DNA of 64,000 bases from Pseudomonas sp. v388 (GTDB lineage Bacteria > Pseudomonadota > Gammaproteobacteria > Pseudomonadales > Pseudomonadaceae): positions 124,001-188,000 of the forward strand of contig NZ_RHQN01000010.1 of the NCBI RefSeq assembly GCF_003935425.1, read 5' to 3'. The notes under the pieces are model-generated. The model worked only from the letters and a program-made list of their open reading frames with translations. It was not told the origin of the DNA and ran no database searches. Below, piece after piece: positions 54,932 to 63,689 of the stretch. A program made the translations under genes and the position numbers. How positions within the stretch are numbered: position 1 is the first letter of the stretch; each line of letters begins with the position of its first letter.

Positions 54932-56281
54932 ATGAATCAGCTCCCCGGATCCGTCGATCCCGCTGTGCTTGCCCGTGCGGCGAGCAAAGTCAAACGCCAC
55001 ATCCTGCCGCTGTTCGTGGTGATGTTCATCGTCAATTACATTGACCGGGTGAACATTGGTTTCGTGCGCAGCCATCTGGAAACCGACCTGGGCATCGGCG
55101 CTGCCGCCTACGGCCTGGGCGCCGGGCTGTTCTTCGTCGGCTACGCGCTGTTCGAAGTGCCGTCCAACCTGCTGTTGCAACGCTACGGCGCCCGCGCCTG
55201 GCTGACCCGCATCATGTTCACCTGGGGCGCGGCCGCCATGGCCATGGCCTTCGTGCGCGGCGAAACCAGTTTCTACGTGCTGCGCTTCATTCTCGGTGCG
55301 GCGGAGGCGGGGTTCTTTCCCGGCATCATCTATTACTTCACCCAATGGCTGCCTGCCACCGAGCGCGGCAAGGCCATGGCGATCTTCCTCAGTGGTTCGG
55401 CCATCGCCTCGGTAATCTCGGGTCCGCTGTCCGGTGCGCTGCTGGGCATTACCGGCCTGAACCTGCACGGCTGGCAGTGGATGTTCCTGATTGAAGGTTT
55501 CGCCTCCATCGCCTTGTGCGGCTTCGTCTGGTTCTGGTTGCAATCGCACATTCATGAAGCGAAATGGCTGAGCGAAGAAGAGAAAGTCGCCCTGAGCACG
55601 ACCATCGCGGATGAGCAACGGGCCAGGGAAGCGGCGCAGACGGTGAAGCCTTCGATCTTTCGGCTGCTGGCCGACCGGCAGATCGTGCTGTTCTGCTTTA
55701 TCTACTTTTCCATCGCGTTGACCATCTACGGCGCGACCTTTTGGCTGCCGAGCATGATCCGCAAGATGGGCAGCCTCAGCGACTTCGAAGTCGGCCTGTT
55801 CAACTCGGTGCCGTGGATCATTTCCATTGTTGCCATGTACGGCTTCGCGGCACTGGCCGCACGCTTCAAGCATCAGCAGGCGTGGGTCGCCACCACCTTG
55901 GTGATTGCCGCTGCCGGCATGTTCATGTCCACCACCGGCGGACCGATCTTCGCCTTCGTCGCCATCTGTTTCGCAGCCATCGGTTTCAAGGCGGCTTCCG
56001 CACTGTTCTGGCCGATTCCCCAAGGCTATCTGGATGCACGCATCGCAGCGGCGGTCATCGCGCTGATCAACTCGGTGGGCAATCTCGGCGGCTTCGTCGC
56101 CCCCACCGCGTTCGGCTTCCTGGAACAGACCACCGGCTCCATTCAGGGCGGGTTGTACGGCCTGGCGCTGACCTCGCTGTTGGCGGCCGTGGTGATCTTC
56201 TTCGCCCGCACCGCGCCTGGGCCTCAGTCGCCGCCGCTGCACGCTGCTCCTTTGCACACGCCTTCACGCCTCAAGCCCTGA
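54932..56281 (+). CDS. MFS diacid permease, paralogue of gudP
   Basis: A 449-residue major facilitator nearly collinear with the permease at 1388-2734. Compare [20 protein letters not shown] here with [20 protein letters not shown] there; matching blocks recur through the last helices ([20 protein letters not shown]). It probably carries glucarate, galactarate or another aldarate. I chose the ATG at 54932, preceded by GGGAA, over that at 54914. It is followed after 18 bp by a dehydratase gene. Confidence 0.87.
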   Translation: MNQLPGSVDPAVLARAASKVKRHILPLFVVMFIVNYIDRVNIGFVRSHLETDLGIGAAAYGLGAGLFFVGYALFEVPSNLLLQRYGARAWLTRIMFTWGAAAMAMAFVRGETSFYVLRFILGAAEAGFFPGIIYYFTQWLPATERGKAMAIFLSGSAIASVISGPLSGALLGITGLNLHGWQWMFLIEGFASIALCGFVWFWLQSHIHEAKWLSEEEKVALSTTIADEQRAREAAQTVKPSIFRLLADRQIVLFCFIYFSIALTIYGATFWLPSMIRKMGSLSDFEVGLFNSVPWIISIVAMYGFAALAARFKHQQAWVATTLVIAAAGMFMSTTGGPIFAFVAICFAAIGFKAASALFWPIPQGYLDARIAAAVIALINSVGNLGGFVAPTAFGFLEQTTGSIQGGLYGLALTSLLAAVVIFFARTAPGPQSPPLHAAPLHTPSRLKP

Positions 56282-56299
56282 TCTACCGGGAGAACCGCT

Positions 56300-57574
56300 T
56301 TGAAAATCACACGAGTGACCGTCACCCCCATCGCCTTCCGTGATCCGCCGTTGCTCAATGCCAGCGGCATCCACGAGCCCTTCGCGCTGCGTTCGATCAT
56401 CGAAGTGGAAAGCGACAACGGCTACATCGGCCTGGGCGAAAGCTACGGTGACGCCCCGGCACTGGCGATCCAGCAACAACTGCAAAGCCAGTTGATCGGC
56501 CTGGACCCGTTCAACCTCAACCAGTTGCGGCGCATCGTCCAGGCCACGGTGGCAGCCAATAAACCGGCCAGCGTCGCGGGTGCCGAACTGGCGCCCGGTT
56601 CCCACGCCAGCAAGGCGGTGAGCAACGCGTACTCGGCTTTCGAAGTGGCGTTCCTCGATCTGCAGGCCCGCTCCATGAACCTGCCGCTGGTGGATTTGCT
56701 CGGCGGCGCGGTGCGCGATGAGGTGCCGTTCAGCGCTTATCTGTTCTTCAAGTACGCGCAGCACGTGGATTCGCCTTACCCGCCGGACAGCTGGGGTGAG
56801 GCGTTGAGCGAAGAGCAGATCGTCGCCCAGGCGCGGCGCATGATCGACGACTACGGCTTCAAGAGCATCAAGCTCAAGGCCGGGGCACTGGACCCGGAAC
56901 ATGAAGTGGCCTGCATCAAAGCGTTGAAAAAGGCTTTTCCCGGCCTGCCGCTGCGCATCGACCCCAACGGCAACTGGTCGCTGGAAACCGCGATTCGCAT
57001 GGCCGAACTGCTGGGCGACGACCTGCAATATTACGAAGACCCGACGCCGGGGCTGGACGGCATGTCCGAACTGCACAAGCGTACCGGCCTGCCGCTGGCG
57101 ACCAACATGGTGGTCACCGATTTCGACGAGTTCCGCCGCAGCGTGGCGCTGGACAGCGTGCAGATCGTGCTGGCGGACCACCATTACTGGGGCGGACTGC
57201 GCGACACCCAGGTGTTGGCGAAGATGTGCGACACCTTCGGCCTTGGGGTTTCGATGCATTCCAATTCACACCTGGGCATCAGCCTGATGGCCATGGCCCA
57301 CGTTGCGGCTTCGGTGCCCAACCTGGATTACGCCTGCGACACCCACTACCCGTGGCAGGAACCGGACGAGGAAGTCATCAAGGGCGGCAAGCTGCCTATC
57401 GTCGATGGCTGCGTGAAAATCACCCGTGAGCCGGGCCTTGGCCTGGAGCTGGACTACGACCAGCTGGGCAAGCTCAACGACCAGTTCCTGACCTGCGGCA
57501 TCCGCCAGCGCGACGATGTGCGGCAGATGCAGAAGTACAAGCCGGACTGGAAAGCGGTCAAGCCGCGTTACTGA
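56300..57574 (+). CDS. Glucarate dehydratase-family protein (second locus)
   Basis: A 424-residue enolase-superfamily enzyme of the glucarate dehydratase subgroup. The catalytic set looks whole: KSIKLKAG, RIDPNGNWS, YYEDPTPG, LATNMVVTD, VLADHHYWGG and the histidine in VSMHSNSHLG. It is shorter and clearly diverged from GudD at the left end, so it may use another aldarate. The start is TTG, with GGGAG 7 nt upstream. It is co-transcribed with the MFS paralogue. Confidence 0.87.
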   Translation: MKITRVTVTPIAFRDPPLLNASGIHEPFALRSIIEVESDNGYIGLGESYGDAPALAIQQQLQSQLIGLDPFNLNQLRRIVQATVAANKPASVAGAELAPGSHASKAVSNAYSAFEVAFLDLQARSMNLPLVDLLGGAVRDEVPFSAYLFFKYAQHVDSPYPPDSWGEALSEEQIVAQARRMIDDYGFKSIKLKAGALDPEHEVACIKALKKAFPGLPLRIDPNGNWSLETAIRMAELLGDDLQYYEDPTPGLDGMSELHKRTGLPLATNMVVTDFDEFRRSVALDSVQIVLADHHYWGGLRDTQVLAKMCDTFGLGVSMHSNSHLGISLMAMAHVAASVPNLDYACDTHYPWQEPDEEVIKGGKLPIVDGCVKITREPGLGLELDYDQLGKLNDQFLTCGIRQRDDVRQMQKYKPDWKAVKPRY

Positions 57575-57603
57575 GCCGCCCGGTTGCCGAGCCGACCCGC
57601 AGG

Positions 57604-58551
57604 TTACAGGCGGATGTCCTGCGGGCCGCGAATCTGCGCTTCGATGCGGGTGCCGGTCAGGCGCTCCTCGTTGGAGAAACCGTCGAACCGGGCAAGCTCG
57701 CCGAAGCGGATACCGGTGAGCTGTTCGATCTGCGTCACGCTGCACTGGTAGGTCTTCAAACGGCCGAAGGTGAAATCCAGTTGCCCCAGTTCACGGCTCT
57801 GGGTGATCAGATAGGCGCTGGCCGACGGCTTGCCGTCATCACCCAGGAATGCCACCACTTTCCAGAATGCCGAGGGTATCAGCACGCCACGGTAACGCCG
57901 GTCCTCGTCGTGCAGCACCGGGCCGCTGAACACCGTGCTGCGCTGCTTCCAGCGCCGGGTGTTGTCCAGAATGTAGTCTTCCAGTTCCAGCCAGGTCTTC
58001 TGGTTGAACGCGCCCATCTGCGGCGCGCAATTGGTGAAGTGAAAGGTGTCGCCATTGGCGACTTCGGCCTGCGGCCCCCAGTTGGGGTCCTGACGGCGCA
58101 CCAGATGGCCGCGATCCAGCAGATTATCGGCATACAGGCTTTCACCGATCTGCGCTTCGGTCGGCAGCCTGCCGTCGAAAGCCCAGGCATCGCGGCCGCG
58201 TTTGACCTCCACGCTGCGCTCCCCGTCGATATTCACGCCCACATACAGGGCCAGCCGCCGACTGCGGGACATGGTGATGGAAAAATGCTGGTAATCCAGA
58301 CGCTCGCCGGGTGTGCCCACAGGGTAGACATCGGTCGCCAGCTGCTCATTCGGGGTTGGCCACGGCACGTTGAAATCGCCGAGGAAATCCTCGGCATAAC
58401 CCTCGCGCTCCTGCAGGTCGGCCGCCGGCGTGATGCGCGGCTGAACCAGAGTCTGCGTCGGCGCGAGCAAAGCGGCGTCGCTATGCAAAGGCTTGAGATC
58501 GGCAAGGCGAGGGCGGTAGGCAAGGTCTACGGTCAGGGTATCGGCAGCCAT
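57604..58551 (-). CDS. DNA/RNA non-specific endonuclease, no signal peptide
   Basis: A 315-residue beta-beta-alpha metal nuclease of the NUC1/NucA family. It has the active-site motif DRGHLVRRQDPNW (His as base) and the Asn-containing HFTNCAPQMGAFNQKTW that holds the magnesium. About 85 residues of unknown sequence precede the domain, and there is no signal peptide, unlike secreted NucA. GGAG lies 7 nt before the ATG at 58551. No obvious immunity gene is adjacent. It is divergent from the diguanylate cyclase gene. Confidence 0.9.
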   Translation of the reverse strand: MAADTLTVDLAYRPRLADLKPLHSDAALLAPTQTLVQPRITPAADLQEREGYAEDFLGDFNVPWPTPNEQLATDVYPVGTPGERLDYQHFSITMSRSRRLALYVGVNIDGERSVEVKRGRDAWAFDGRLPTEAQIGESLYADNLLDRGHLVRRQDPNWGPQAEVANGDTFHFTNCAPQMGAFNQKTWLELEDYILDNTRRWKQRSTVFSGPVLHDEDRRYRGVLIPSAFWKVVAFLGDDGKPSASAYLITQSRELGQLDFTFGRLKTYQCSVTQIEQLTGIRFGELARFDGFSNEERLTGTRIEAQIRGPQDIRL

Positions 58552-58711
58552 GGTGGTTCTCCGGCAACTGAGGAAGGTTCCTTGCAGTCCAGCACATCTG
58601 CATGACAACCCTGCGCACGCTTTCCTCTTTGCCCCACTGTCGCTACAGTTCCGGGTATCCCATCCGTCTACGCGCCATTACGGTCAAGGTCGCAAAAGGA
58701 AGCCTTTATTT

Positions 58712-60244
58712 ATGCCTGGAGCGGCCGCTCATTCCGACGGTATCTCGCATTCGTTCATTCAGCGCCTGGCTTTGGCGTTCGTGGTGCTGGTGGTGGTGCT
58801 GATCCTGGCGCTGGGCGTCTGGCAAGCCTGGGCCAGCTATGACCGGCACTTGCAGGAAGGCGAGGTCAATACCGCCAACCTGACCCGCTCCGCCGCCCAG
58901 CATGCCGAAGACGTGATCAAGGAGCTGGACGCCTTCTCAGCCGGCATGGTCGAGCGTCTGCAATGGTACGCCCTGACGGACCTGGACAAAGCGCGCCTGC
59001 ACCGGCTGTTCAAGATCCAGGGCGGCATCATGCAGCAGATCCACGGGGTGTTCGTCTACGACCGTGACGGCAACTGGCTGGTGACCGACAAGGACAACCT
59101 GCCGGCCAATGCCAACAACTCGGACCGCGAGTATTTCCGTTATCACCGTGAGCATCCCGAGGACAGCCAGACCCACATCGGCCCGGTAATCCGCAGCCGC
59201 TCCACCGGCGACATGGTCATTCCGTTGTCGCGGCGTATCAACAACCCGGACGGCAGCTTTGCCGGGATCTTTCTGGTGACCTTGTACCTGGATTACTTCA
59301 ACCGCTTCTATGCCGGTTTCCGGCTGGACGAGCAGGGTGTCTTCGTCATTTCGCTCAGTGACGGCACGATCCTGACGCGGCGGCCGTTCGACGCAGCCGT
59401 GGTGGGCACCAGCCTGGCCGGCGGCACGATTTTCACCCAGTACCTGCCCAAATCCCCGTCGGGGACTGCGCACATCACGTCCATCGTCGACAAGGTGGAG
59501 CGCATCAACAGCTACCAGCAACTGGAGCGTTACCCGCTGGTGGTCCAGACCGGCTTTGCCCGAAGCGACATCCTGCGCCCGTGGCGACAGGAGCTGTATC
59601 GCTCGGCCGTGCTGTTCGGCGTGCTGATCCTGGCGGTTGCCGGTTTCGGCGTGGCGTTGCTGCGCCAGATCAGGTTTGGCGTCGCCATCGAAAAAGAGCT
59701 GCGGGAAACCCATGTGGCCCTGGAAAAGCTGGTCATGGAAGACGGCCTTACCGGGCTGGCCAACCGGCGCCATCTGGATGTGGTGCTGCCGCTGGAAATC
59801 AGCCGGGCGCGGCGCCTCAATGCACCGCTGGGCGTGTTGATGATCGATATCGACCACTTCAAGCGCTACAACGATTTTTATGGTCACCAGGAAGGCGATG
59901 GCTGTATCCGCGCCGTGGCCCGGGCGGTCAAGCAGGCCATCGGCCGCACCGGCGACATTGCTGCCCGTTATGGCGGCGAGGAGTTCACGGTCATTCTGCC
60001 GGGGGCTGACGAACTGGGGACCTATCAGGTGGCGCTCGCCATTGCCGACGGCGTTCGCGGCCTGGGCATGCGCCATGAAAACAGCGATCTGGGCTTTGTG
60101 ACGGTCAGCATCGGCGCTCATACCCTGTTGCCCAAGGGCCCGGAGCTTTCGCCCGAGTCGCTGATCAAGGCCGCCGACGAAGCGCTCTATCAGGCCAAGC
60201 AGGATGGGCGCAATCGCATCCATCCGGAGCTGTGCATCCTGTAA
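58712..60244 (+). CDS. Diguanylate cyclase with periplasmic Cache sensor
   Basis: A 510-residue membrane enzyme: transmembrane helix (about 19-40), a periplasmic dCache region (FVYDRDGNWLVTDKDN, then NSDREYFRYHREHPED and IPLSRRINNPDGSFAGIF), a second helix at about 295-315, and a GGDEF domain. The active site is GGEEF, and an RTGD inhibitory site lies five residues before it, so it should make c-di-GMP and be product-inhibited. The ATG at 58712 follows AAAAGGAAGCC. Its stop is one base from the convergent topB stop. Confidence 0.92.
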   Translation: MPGAAAHSDGISHSFIQRLALAFVVLVVVLILALGVWQAWASYDRHLQEGEVNTANLTRSAAQHAEDVIKELDAFSAGMVERLQWYALTDLDKARLHRLFKIQGGIMQQIHGVFVYDRDGNWLVTDKDNLPANANNSDREYFRYHREHPEDSQTHIGPVIRSRSTGDMVIPLSRRINNPDGSFAGIFLVTLYLDYFNRFYAGFRLDEQGVFVISLSDGTILTRRPFDAAVVGTSLAGGTIFTQYLPKSPSGTAHITSIVDKVERINSYQQLERYPLVVQTGFARSDILRPWRQELYRSAVLFGVLILAVAGFGVALLRQIRFGVAIEKELRETHVALEKLVMEDGLTGLANRRHLDVVLPLEISRARRLNAPLGVLMIDIDHFKRYNDFYGHQEGDGCIRAVARAVKQAIGRTGDIAARYGGEEFTVILPGADELGTYQVALAIADGVRGLGMRHENSDLGFVTVSIGAHTLLPKGPELSPESLIKAADEALYQAKQDGRNRIHPELCIL

Positions 60245-60245
60245 C

Positions 60246-62216
60246 TCAGCCTTTGGGGGCGGCGCGCTTGGGTTTACGGGCCGACGGCGCGGCACCTGCC
60301 GCTGTCTTCGTCGTCTTGCGCTTGGCGGTGGTCTTGCGTTTTTTCTTCCACGGCGCGGCGGCGCCGGCAGGGCTGGCCGGGCCGCTGATGGTCAGCCGCA
60401 GGCCGACGCAGCGGCTGACTTGCTTGCTCATCCACGCGGCCTGCTTGGCGACAAATTCTTCCAGGCTCATTTCCCCGCTCTGCACCATGTCCAGCGCCTG
60501 TTCCCAGATGGCCGTGGTACCCGGATCGGCGATGGCGCGGGGCACGGCGTCGATCAGGCTGAATGCAGCCGGCGTGGCGGCCAGCGCCTTGCCTTGTTTG
60601 ACGATGTAGCCGCGGTCGATCAGACCCTGAATGATGCCGGCGCGGGTGGCCTCGGTGCCGATCCCGGTGGTGTTCTTGAGCTTCTGTTTGAGCAGCGGGT
60701 CTTGCACCAGTCTGGCGACGTTCTTCATGGCCTTGATCAGGTCGCCTTCGGTGAACGGCTTGGGCGGCTGGGTCCAGAGGTCCTTGAGCTTGACGTCGTT
60801 CACGGCGCAATCGCAGCCCTGATGCAATGCGGGCAGGGGCTGCGGGGCGGGCGCTTCTCGACCTTTTGCCGGGGCGAGTGCCTCGGGCATGGCGCGCTTC
60901 CAGCCTGGCTCGACGATTTGTTTACCCACGGCACGAAGGGCCTGGCCTGCACAGTCGAAATCGGCCTGGGTGCGGTCGTATTCGTGGTTGGGCAGGAACT
61001 GCGCCAGATAGCGGGCGCGGATCAGGGTATAGACGGCGCGCTGCTTACCGGCCAGACGCTCCAGTCCGCGAGCCGCAGCGGTGGGAATGATGCCGTGGTG
61101 AGCGCTGACTTTGGCATCGTTCCAGGCCCGGGAACGGCGCTGTGCATCCAGATGCGGCAGCAGCTCGCCCAGCGCGGCATCAGCCTTGCTCAGCGCAGCG
61201 ATGATGCCTGCCGCTTCACCGTGCTGACTGACCGGCAGGTAGCCGCAATCACTGCGCGGGTAGGTGATGACCTTGTGGGTTTCGTACAGCGCCTGGGCAA
61301 TGTCGAGGGTTTCCTGGGCGCCGAGGCCGAGCTTCTTCGAGCAGATTTCCTGCAGCGTGCCCAGATCGAAGGGCAGCGGCGCGACTTCGCGAATCCGTTC
61401 TGTACGCAGCTTGACCACCCGGGCGCCGGCGGCGTTGCCGATGGCCGCTGCGGCCTGCTGCGCCAGCGCCTGATTGAGGCAGCGGTCCTGGTCGTCGCAG
61501 GCATCCGCTGGCGCGCGCCACTGGGCAATGAACGGTTGCCGGTCGTGGACCAGCGTCACGTCGATGGCCCAGAACGGCACGGGCACAAAGTCGGCGATGC
61601 TGCGGTCGCGATCCACGACAAGGCGCAAGGTCGGTGTCTGCACCCGGCCCACCGGCAGTACGCCCTGATAACCGGACTGGCGCCCCAGCAAGGTGAACAG
61701 CCGGCTCATGTTCATGCCGATCAGCCAGTCGGCGCGGGAACGACCGAGGGCTGAGTGGTAGAGACTGAAGGTGTCGGCGCCCGGCTTGAGCGCGGCCAGC
61801 GCCTTGCGAATCGAGGCGTCGTCCAGCGCCGACAGCCACAGGCGCTGGATCGGCCCGCGATAACGGCAGTGTTCCACCAGCTCCCTGGCGATCATCTCGC
61901 CTTCGCGGTCAGCGTCGGTGGCGATGACCAGTTCGCTGGCTTCGCCCAGCAGACGTTTGACGGCCTTGAACTGGCTGGCGGTTCTGGGCTTGACCAGCAT
62001 CTTCCACTTTTCCGGAACGATGGGCAGGTCTTCCAGCACCCAGCGCTTGTAGCGGGCGTCGTAGGCATCCGGCGGCGCGGTTTCCAGCAGGTGGCCGATG
62101 CACCAGGTCACCGTGGCGTTGGCCCCGATCCAGCAGCCATCGCCACGCCGGCTCGCGCCGAGCGCTGCCGCAATGTCTTTGGCCTGGGAGGGTTTTTCGC
62201 AGAGGAACAGCCGCAT
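60246..62216 (-). CDS. topB: DNA topoisomerase III
   Basis: A type IA topoisomerase of 656 residues that decatenates and relaxes single-stranded regions. It has the Toprim start (MRLFLCEKPSQAKDIAAALG) and DADREGEM, and the active-site tyrosine in VITYPRSDCGYLP. The C-terminus replaces zinc fingers with a lysine-rich tail (KKKRKTTAKRKTTK) likely to bind DNA. I prefer the ATG at 62216 to the GTG at 62222. A 36-bp palindrome with a LexA-like core lies 63 bp upstream. Confidence 0.94.
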   Translation of the reverse strand: MRLFLCEKPSQAKDIAAALGASRRGDGCWIGANATVTWCIGHLLETAPPDAYDARYKRWVLEDLPIVPEKWKMLVKPRTASQFKAVKRLLGEASELVIATDADREGEMIARELVEHCRYRGPIQRLWLSALDDASIRKALAALKPGADTFSLYHSALGRSRADWLIGMNMSRLFTLLGRQSGYQGVLPVGRVQTPTLRLVVDRDRSIADFVPVPFWAIDVTLVHDRQPFIAQWRAPADACDDQDRCLNQALAQQAAAAIGNAAGARVVKLRTERIREVAPLPFDLGTLQEICSKKLGLGAQETLDIAQALYETHKVITYPRSDCGYLPVSQHGEAAGIIAALSKADAALGELLPHLDAQRRSRAWNDAKVSAHHGIIPTAAARGLERLAGKQRAVYTLIRARYLAQFLPNHEYDRTQADFDCAGQALRAVGKQIVEPGWKRAMPEALAPAKGREAPAPQPLPALHQGCDCAVNDVKLKDLWTQPPKPFTEGDLIKAMKNVARLVQDPLLKQKLKNTTGIGTEATRAGIIQGLIDRGYIVKQGKALAATPAAFSLIDAVPRAIADPGTTAIWEQALDMVQSGEMSLEEFVAKQAAWMSKQVSRCVGLRLTISGPASPAGAAAPWKKKRKTTAKRKTTKTAAGAAPSARKPKRAAPKG

Positions 62217-62278
62217 GACCACCGTCTTTAATTACCGGTTATGAAGGCTGTAAGGATGAACACAGAAGGTGAGTTGAG

Positions 62279-62314
62279 CAAGGTTTATCTGTATGGATAT
62301 ACAGATAAACCTTG
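62279..62314. promoter_or_regulatory. 36-bp perfect palindrome with LexA-like box
   Basis: Arms CAAGGTTTATCTGTAT (62279-62294) and ATACAGATAAACCTTG (62299-62314) are exact inverse complements around GGAT. The centre, CTGTATGGATATACAG (62289-62304), fits CTGT-N8-ACAG, the LexA pattern. No T-run follows on either strand. It is between topB and the porin gene. Confidence 0.7.
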
Positions 62315-62331
62315 TGGGATCGATCCGCGCA

Positions 62332-62362
62332 AGTGAGGCGCCCCGCTGAGAGGACGCCTCGA
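62332..62362 (-). terminator. Weak hairpin after porin gene
   Basis: GAGGCG (62335-62340) and CGCCTC (62355-62360) can pair over a 14-nt loop just after the porin stop. There is no T-run, so its role as terminator is tentative. Confidence 0.35.
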
Positions 62363-62366
62363 AGGC

Positions 62367-63689
62367 TTACAGGAAGCTGATCGGATAATCGACGATCAGG
62401 CGGAATTCGCTCAGGTCGCCTTCGCCTTGATCGGCGTTGGCGGTGTGGAAGGCCTGACGCACGCGGAACGACAGATCCTTGGCCGGACCGCCCTGGACCA
62501 CGTACTTGGCTTCCAGGTCGGTTTCGTGGTGCTTGCCGTCTTCGCCGTAGCCGCCATAGCGGGTGTTGGCCGGCATGTTGGTGCCGTCAATATTCGAACC
62601 ATTGAGGTAGCGAGCCATGAAGCTCAGGCCCGGCACGCCGTAGGTGGCCATGTTCAGGTCGTAGCGGATGCCCCAGGACTCTTCGCCCGGACCGTTGAAG
62701 TCCGACCACTGCACTGAGTTGTTGAGGAAGATCGAGTCGCCACCTTCGCCGCCGCCGTTATCGCCCACGCCGATATAATCGAACGGCGTGTCGCCATCGA
62801 CTTTCTGGAACGACAGGGTCAGGGAGTGCGCGGCCAGGAAGCTGTAGGTGACAGCGGTCGACCAAGTGGTGTTGTTGATGGTGCCGGCCTTGGCCTGGCC
62901 TTCATCCAGCGTGCGGTACAGGTTGAAGTCGAAGTTCAGGGCCTGATCGTCACTCAACGTCAACACGTAGTTGGTGTTGACGTAGTACTGGTTCCAGATG
63001 TCTTCGAGCTTGGCGCCGTAGACGGTTGCGGTCCAGTTCGGGGTGATCTCGTACTTGCCGCCGGCGAAGGTTGCGCTCTTGGCCGACTGGTTGGCGTACA
63101 CCGCCCAGATCTCGTGATCACCGTTGCTGGTGATGCCGCTGTTGGTGCTGGTATAGCGACCGGCTTCCAGCTCCAGACCGTCGAACTCGCTGCTGTCGAG
63201 GTTGAACCCGGTAGCGGTCTGAGGCAACAGGCGGCTGCCGCCAACGCCGAACACCGGTGCGGTAGGCTGCAGGTTGCCGTAGCGCAGCTGGGTCTTGGAA
63301 ATGCGCAGCTTGACGCTGGCGCCTGCCGAACCGTAGTTGTCTTCCGGCTGGCCGTTGCGCCCGACCGGCAGGTTGCCGGTGCCCGAATACTGTTCCTGCG
63401 CATCGAGTTTCAGGCCGAACTGGCCGTAGGCATCAACCCCGACACCGACGGTGCCCTGAGTGAAACCCGAGCTGAAGTTGCCCATGAAACCCTGGGTCCA
63501 GTCGCGGTTGTCGCCACGTCCGCTTTTGCCGTCGCGGTTGAAATACTGGTTACGCAGCAGGCCGGTCAGGCTGCTGCCTTCGACAAAACCTTTGGCCTCG
63601 GCCTGATCTTCCACTGGTGCAGCCATGGCCATCTGACTCAATCCGGCCGATACCGCCAACGCGACGGCGCTCCATTGTCTTGCATTCAT
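62367..63689 (-). CDS. OprD-family outer-membrane porin
   Basis: A 440-residue porin with signal peptide MNARQWSAVALAVSAGLSQMAMA and the OprD-family start GFVEGSSLTGLLRNQYFNRDG. An 18-stranded barrel follows, with typical segments such as QLRYGNLQPTAPVFGVGGSRLLPQTATGF and a C-terminus ending DYPISFL. These channels admit basic amino acids, dipeptides, or small carboxylates and sugar acids. Which subclass it belongs to cannot be settled from motifs. AGGGGAATCAACCAG precedes the ATG. Confidence 0.92.
   Translation of the reverse strand: MNARQWSAVALAVSAGLSQMAMAAPVEDQAEAKGFVEGSSLTGLLRNQYFNRDGKSGRGDNRDWTQGFMGNFSSGFTQGTVGVGVDAYGQFGLKLDAQEQYSGTGNLPVGRNGQPEDNYGSAGASVKLRISKTQLRYGNLQPTAPVFGVGGSRLLPQTATGFNLDSSEFDGLELEAGRYTSTNSGITSNGDHEIWAVYANQSAKSATFAGGKYEITPNWTATVYGAKLEDIWNQYYVNTNYVLTLSDDQALNFDFNLYRTLDEGQAKAGTINNTTWSTAVTYSFLAAHSLTLSFQKVDGDTPFDYIGVGDNGGGEGGDSIFLNNSVQWSDFNGPGEESWGIRYDLNMATYGVPGLSFMARYLNGSNIDGTNMPANTRYGGYGEDGKHHETDLEAKYVVQGGPAKDLSFRVRQAFHTANADQGEGDLSEFRLIVDYPISFL

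Noticed and set aside
60204-61754. A 516-codon plus-strand frame
   Set aside because: It is antisense to topB, which has intact Toprim and tyrosine motifs.
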